DNA of 9,208 nucleotides from QQUD01 sp039029915 (GTDB lineage Bacteria > Chloroflexota > Anaerolineae > Promineifilales > Promineifilaceae): contig JBCCFD010000338.1 of the NCBI GenBank assembly GCA_039029915.1, positions 1-9,208 of the forward strand, given 5' to 3'. A program made the translations under genes and the position numbers. Of this stretch, positions 6,572 to 9,208 are shown piece after piece; position 1 is the stretch's first letter; every line of letters starts with the position of its first letter. Under the pieces are notes generated by a model. That model had not been told where the DNA came from and searched no databases. It saw only the letters and a list, made by a program, of their open reading frames with translations.

Positions 6572-7480
6572 ATGCTGAGAAGAATTACCGGGTTTGTTTT
6601 GTTAATTGTGGGCTTGGGAGGCGTTGGGCTGGCCATTTTTGGATATACACAAGTTGATTCAGTCGTTGACACGGTGGCTGTTGCATTAGACGGCACGCTG
6701 GGCTTAACGGCTGAAAGCCTCACGACGGTTGAAGATACGCTGTCTTTGGCTCAGACGACGATTGTGGATGTCAATGCCGGCTTAGTGACGGTGGAGGAAA
6801 CGGCCGTTAATCTGGCTCAAACCATTGACGACACCAAACCCCTGCTTGATCAGGTGAACAGCATTGCCAGTCAAGATGCTCCGGACAGTATCGAAGCTGT
6901 TCAGTCAGCCATTCCCGATGTGGCAGAAGTAGCAGGCGTCATTGATGACACCCTGATAACGCTCAACAATTTTGAGATTGATGAAGAGATTCTGGGGTTC
7001 CAAATTCAGTATGATTTAGGGGTCAACTATCAACCAACCCAGCCGTTCGATCAAACGGTCAACGAACTGGGCACTAGCCTTGACGGGCTTCCTGAACAGC
7101 TTCGGTCACTTGAACCAAGTTTAACTGCGGCTAGCGCTAACTTGGATTCTGTTAGCCAAAACATTCTCGCTATCTCAGGGGATTTAGGCACAATTAACGG
7201 CAATATTGCTGAAGTCGAGCCGCTTTTAGGTGAATACATTGGTATTGTGAATGAGATTGATACCACCTTGGGGGATACCCGCACCACAATCCAATCTCAG
7301 CTTGAAACGGTTAAATTGGGTCTCAAAGTGGTGATGGTTTGGTTAGGATTTATGCAGTTTTCGCTGCTCTACCTTGGATGGGATCTCATCACCCGAATTG
7401 ATAAAGGGGACATCGAGGAGCTGGTCGAGGAGTTTGTAGAAGAAGAGCTCGATCAGGCAAACAACAGCCCAGCCGAGTAA
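6572..7480 (+). CDS. Two-helix membrane protein with helical extracytoplasmic region, paralogue 2
   Basis: This 302-residue protein is homologous over its whole length to the preceding one. Shared elements are the MLRR start and first helix (about 5-26), the block 'LLDQV..IAS.D.PDSIEAVQ.AIPD.AEVAG', then 'DDTL.TLN.F.ID', 'LGVNYQPTQPFD.TV', 'GLP..LRSL', 'VSQN', 'EPLL.EY', and the second helix ending in 'LYLGWDL'. It differs by a strongly acidic cytoplasmic tail of about 30 residues ('GDIEELVEEFVEEELDQ') where paralogue 1 has a short basic tail. Opposite tail charges suggest the two may interact with each other or with different cytoplasmic partners (inference). The family is unknown to me. The gene ends at the convergent junction. 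The start was chosen by ribosome binding site and paralogue alignment; a TTG start at 6557 would add five residues. Confidence 0.82.
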   Translation: MLRRITGFVLLIVGLGGVGLAIFGYTQVDSVVDTVAVALDGTLGLTAESLTTVEDTLSLAQTTIVDVNAGLVTVEETAVNLAQTIDDTKPLLDQVNSIASQDAPDSIEAVQSAIPDVAEVAGVIDDTLITLNNFEIDEEILGFQIQYDLGVNYQPTQPFDQTVNELGTSLDGLPEQLRSLEPSLTAASANLDSVSQNILAISGDLGTINGNIAEVEPLLGEYIGIVNEIDTTLGDTRTTIQSQLETVKLGLKVVMVWLGFMQFSLLYLGWDLITRIDKGDIEELVEEFVEEELDQANNSPAE

Positions 7481-7501
7481 ATTCAACTTGAGTATTAATA
7501 A

Positions 7502-7546
7502 TATATTGGTGTATTTGGTTTGTTAATATACCAATACACCAATATA
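7502..7546. terminator. Inverted repeat between convergent genes, possible bidirectional terminator
   Basis: Perfect 14-base arms (TATATTGGTGTATT at 7502-7515 and its complement at 7533-7546) flank a 17-base loop. It lies in the only gap between convergent transcription units, with T-rich sequence after it on the plus strand (ACTCTTTT, 7553-7560). The stem is AT-rich and therefore weak, and no long U-run follows directly. A terminator role is plausible from position but not proven by structure. Confidence 0.5.
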
Positions 7547-7551
7547 CCAAT
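7528..7551. repeat. Octamer tandem array (3 units) forming one arm of the inverted repeat
   Basis: Units ATACCAAT, ACACCAAT, ATACCAAT are in register. The opposite arm (7505-7520) holds the same octamer in reverse orientation (ATTGGTGT, ATTTGGTT). The hairpin therefore arises from inverted copies of a tandem repeat. Confidence 0.75.
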
Positions 7552-7558
7552 AACTCTT

Positions 7559-8935
7559 TTACGAATCTCCAATCAACCCCCACCTTTCCATCCGGTGAAT
7601 CGCCTTCTCAAACGCCGAAATAGTCTGCCCAATATCTTCATCGGTGTGAGCCGCTGAAAGCCGCCCTGCAGAAGCCGGTTTGTCGATACCTTCCATGAGC
7701 ATGGCAATGCGCATGGGTTTAGCAAGTAGCCCCATGCCGACTGTGAGCCTTTCAGGTGAGGCGTACTCTAAAATATTCTCAGCGTATTCAGGGTGAAAAT
7801 CAGCTTGCCCAACCAGAAAATGAAAGCCAGCCACATCTCCATACACGCAGCCTGGCGTTTCGGAAAACTTAAGCACTTCATTTAGACCTTGAATTAATTT
7901 GAGGCAAGAGGCCCCCGCCTTCTTTTGAGGGTCTCCTGTGGCGGCGATGGACAGGGCCGTCATGCCAGCCGTTGCGCTAAGGGGGTTGCCGTTGTAGGTG
8001 CCGGGATGTGACATACGGCCGTATCTATCTCGCTGCTTGTCTCCCGTAAAATCAAGCTGGTCCATAATATCTGCCCGACCACCAACGGCACCGCCGGGGA
8101 GTCCCCCAGCTACAATTTTGGCCATCGTGGTCATGTCGGGCATGACGCCAAAATATTCTTGTGCGCCACCGGGTGCATACCGAAAGCCAGAAATAACCTC
8201 ATCGAAGATTAGCACAACGCCATATTTAGTGCAGACATCGCGTAAATCTTGTAAAAATCCGGCTTTGGTGGGAATACGGCCGTTAGAAGCCCCGCCCGGT
8301 TCTAAAATAATGGCGCCGATTTCTGGATCAGTCTGGATTGCTCTTTCAACAGCCTCAATTTCGTTAGGCGGTAAGACAACCACGGTTGATAACGTTTCAT
8401 CAGGGATGCCCACTGAATTGGGGGCGTCATAAGGCAAGCTGACCCCCATCATCACCGTATCGTGCCAACCGTGAAAATGACCGCTAAAGCGGATTAACTT
8501 CTTTTTGCCCGTAAAGCCCCGCGCTAGCCGAATGGCCATCATTGTTGCTTCGGTGCCGCTGCTGGTTAAGCGCACTTTTTCAGCAGACGGGACCAGCTTT
8601 TGAATCCACTGCCCCCACTGAATTTCAAGCTGATGAGAGGCACCGTAGTGAGTGCCGCGCTGAAGCTGTTCGCTTACTGCCTGAGTGACTTGGGGATGAT
8701 TGTGGCCTAAAAGCAACGCCCCATGGCCCACCCAATAATCGATATACTCATTGCCATCAATATCCCATTTTCTTGAGCCTTCGGCATGGGTGACGTAGAT
8801 AGGGGCTGGCTGTAAGTAACGGCCATCGTGGGTCACGCCAGCAGGAAAGACTTGCTTTGCTTCTTCATATTTATTCAAAGCTTTTGGAAAGTGGGCTTGA
8901 AAATCTGAAAGCATGGCTGAAGATTGTGTGTGCAT
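7559..8935 (-). CDS. Class III PLP aminotransferase, glutamate-1-semialdehyde aminomutase-like
   Basis: This 458-residue protein has the fold-type I aminotransferase pattern of class III. It shows 'GNEYIDYWVGHGALLLGHNHP' near 61-81, 'SSGTEAT' (125-131) for phosphate binding, 'FSGHFHGWHD' (150-159), 'FDEVISGFR' (244-252) with Asp245 for the pyridine nitrogen, 'TTMAKIVAGGLPGGAVGG' (269-286) with Schiff-base Lys273, and 'HPGTYNGNPLSA' (310-321). The whole resembles HemL, but the segment after 'AIILEP' (GGASNGR) differs from the HemL 'NMG' pattern as I know it. The W-H-D and G-G-A-Q-E variants fit the broader 'aspartate aminotransferase family' group. I therefore withhold hemL; the substrate is unknown. 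A FAD-dependent oxidoreductase gene ends one base upstream, which hints at a joint catabolic step on an amino compound. Confidence 0.9.
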   Translation of the reverse strand: MHTQSSAMLSDFQAHFPKALNKYEEAKQVFPAGVTHDGRYLQPAPIYVTHAEGSRKWDIDGNEYIDYWVGHGALLLGHNHPQVTQAVSEQLQRGTHYGASHQLEIQWGQWIQKLVPSAEKVRLTSSGTEATMMAIRLARGFTGKKKLIRFSGHFHGWHDTVMMGVSLPYDAPNSVGIPDETLSTVVVLPPNEIEAVERAIQTDPEIGAIILEPGGASNGRIPTKAGFLQDLRDVCTKYGVVLIFDEVISGFRYAPGGAQEYFGVMPDMTTMAKIVAGGLPGGAVGGRADIMDQLDFTGDKQRDRYGRMSHPGTYNGNPLSATAGMTALSIAATGDPQKKAGASCLKLIQGLNEVLKFSETPGCVYGDVAGFHFLVGQADFHPEYAENILEYASPERLTVGMGLLAKPMRIAMLMEGIDKPASAGRLSAAHTDEDIGQTISAFEKAIHRMERWGLIGDS

Positions 8936-8936
8936 G

Positions 8937-9208
8937 TTAACAACCTCCTTCCTTTTGCATGGCGCGAGCCTGGGCTTTGGTTAACTTCTTGTCGGATTCT
9001 CCCCAGTTGTTGCTGGCTAAAAATACCTGACGAGGAATGGTATCGATCCAGCGCCCATCATGCATTAAACCAGCGGCAAGACGGCCCAGCGTATCGGAGC
9101 CTTGAGCGCCAGTCCCGTTCCCTCCGGTGGCGACAAATAAACGGCCGTTTTCATCCGTGGGCAGCTGGTCAATTGTGGGATAGCCGGAAGGTGTATAGGT
9201 CACGATAC
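8937..9208 (-). CDS. FAD-dependent oxidoreductase (DAO-like), C-terminal fragment
   Basis: Only the last 90 or so codons are in the window, and the frame is open to the right edge. The GTG at 9201-9203 is most likely an internal Val codon, not a start. The sequence 'YTPSGYPTIDQLPTDENGRLFVATGGNGTGAQGSDTLGRLAAGLMHDGRW' matches the C-terminal end of the D-amino-acid oxidase/sarcosine oxidase type. In that family a 'P.G.P.I' segment is followed by a Gly-rich 'ATGGNGTG' loop that contacts FAD, then by the 'G.LAA.L' helix. The tail (about 25 residues, charged, ending EGGC) is not part of the conserved fold. The substrate cannot be told from this part. The gene lies directly upstream of the aminotransferase, one base apart, so the two form an operon. 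Confidence 0.72.
   Translation of the reverse strand, partial: IVTYTPSGYPTIDQLPTDENGRLFVATGGNGTGAQGSDTLGRLAAGLMHDGRWIDTIPRQVFLASNNWGESDKKLTKAQARAMQKEGGC
8944..8950 (-). promoter_or_regulatory. Shine-Dalgarno of the aminotransferase gene, inside the upstream gene
   Basis: AAGGAGG on the minus strand, eight bases before the ATG at 8935, is a near-ideal site. It sits in the last codons (Lys-Glu-Gly-Gly-Cys) of the oxidoreductase gene, so ribosomes finishing that gene are placed directly at the next start. Confidence 0.88.

Larger units (their letters stand above)
3..9148. repeat. Highly iterated palindrome ACGGCCGT (15 exact copies)
   Basis: Exact copies start at 3, 850, 1018, 1934, 2120, 2824, 3418, 3688, 4136, 5302, 6322, 6800, 8015, 8276 and 9141. 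Seven of them extend to the 10-base palindrome AACGGCCGTT (849, 1017, 2823, 3417, 3687, 6799, 9140). Single-base variants also occur, e.g. TCGGCCGT at 1977 and ACGGCCAT at 8819. All exact copies lie in coding frames: nine are read as Thr-Ala-Val, four as Asn/Tyr-Gly-Arg and two as Arg-Pro. Spacing is irregular (about 170-1200 bases). Confidence 0.93.

Noticed and set aside
6415..6723. Minus-strand open frame of about 100 codons across the junction of the two paralogues
   Set aside because: It overlaps the ends of two well-supported plus-strand genes, has no ribosome binding site and matches no family.
7998..8432. 144-codon open frame on the plus strand
   Set aside because: It is antisense to the conserved core of the aminotransferase (active-site region on the minus strand) and shows no recognisable motif. 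It is a by-product of that gene's codon use.

Overview
The window looks like a chromosomal segment from a member of the Chloroflexota (probably Anaerolineae or a close relative). The grounds are the baseplate-J-like membrane protein / ruvX / mltG gene order, the mix of protein families, and the near-balanced base composition with low-complexity spacers. This placement is an inference, because there is no rRNA or marker gene to confirm it. I see no IS element, phage integrase, tRNA or CRISPR array.

Layout. Positions 1-3795 (+) hold a cell-envelope/housekeeping run. It comprises a membrane-anchored baseplate-J-like protein open at the left edge, the RuvX/YqgF nuclease, the endolytic murein transglycosylase MltG, and an overlapping lipoprotein of the Leu/Ile/Val-binding type that seems to have lost one of its two lobes. 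Positions 3917-7480 (+) hold a second run of poorly characterised genes: a DUF4037 nucleotidyltransferase-like protein, a DUF6483-like helical protein coupled to it by an ATGA overlap, and two tandem paralogues, each with a membrane helix at both ends and a long helical extracytoplasmic region. Positions 7559-9208 (-) hold a convergent pair: the C-terminal end of an FAD-dependent oxidoreductase (open at the right edge) followed after one base by a class III PLP aminotransferase of the glutamate-1-semialdehyde aminomutase-like group. An inverted repeat lies between the convergent gene ends.

Two DNA-level patterns cut across the genes. First, the palindrome ACGGCCGT occurs 15 times exactly, always inside coding sequence and most often encoding Thr-Ala-Val. 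A random 8-mer would be expected about 0.14 times in a window this long. Second, most of the spacers longer than about 30 bases contain short tandem arrays with a 7- or 8-base period, each with a different unit. In the lipoprotein gene three such arrays lie inside the reading frame and encode most of the signal peptide, including its hydrophobic core.

The most interesting items are the highly iterated palindrome, the signal peptide built from spacer repeats, the apparent single-lobe binding protein, and the tandem two-helix membrane paralogues. I do not see a complete defence or mobile system.
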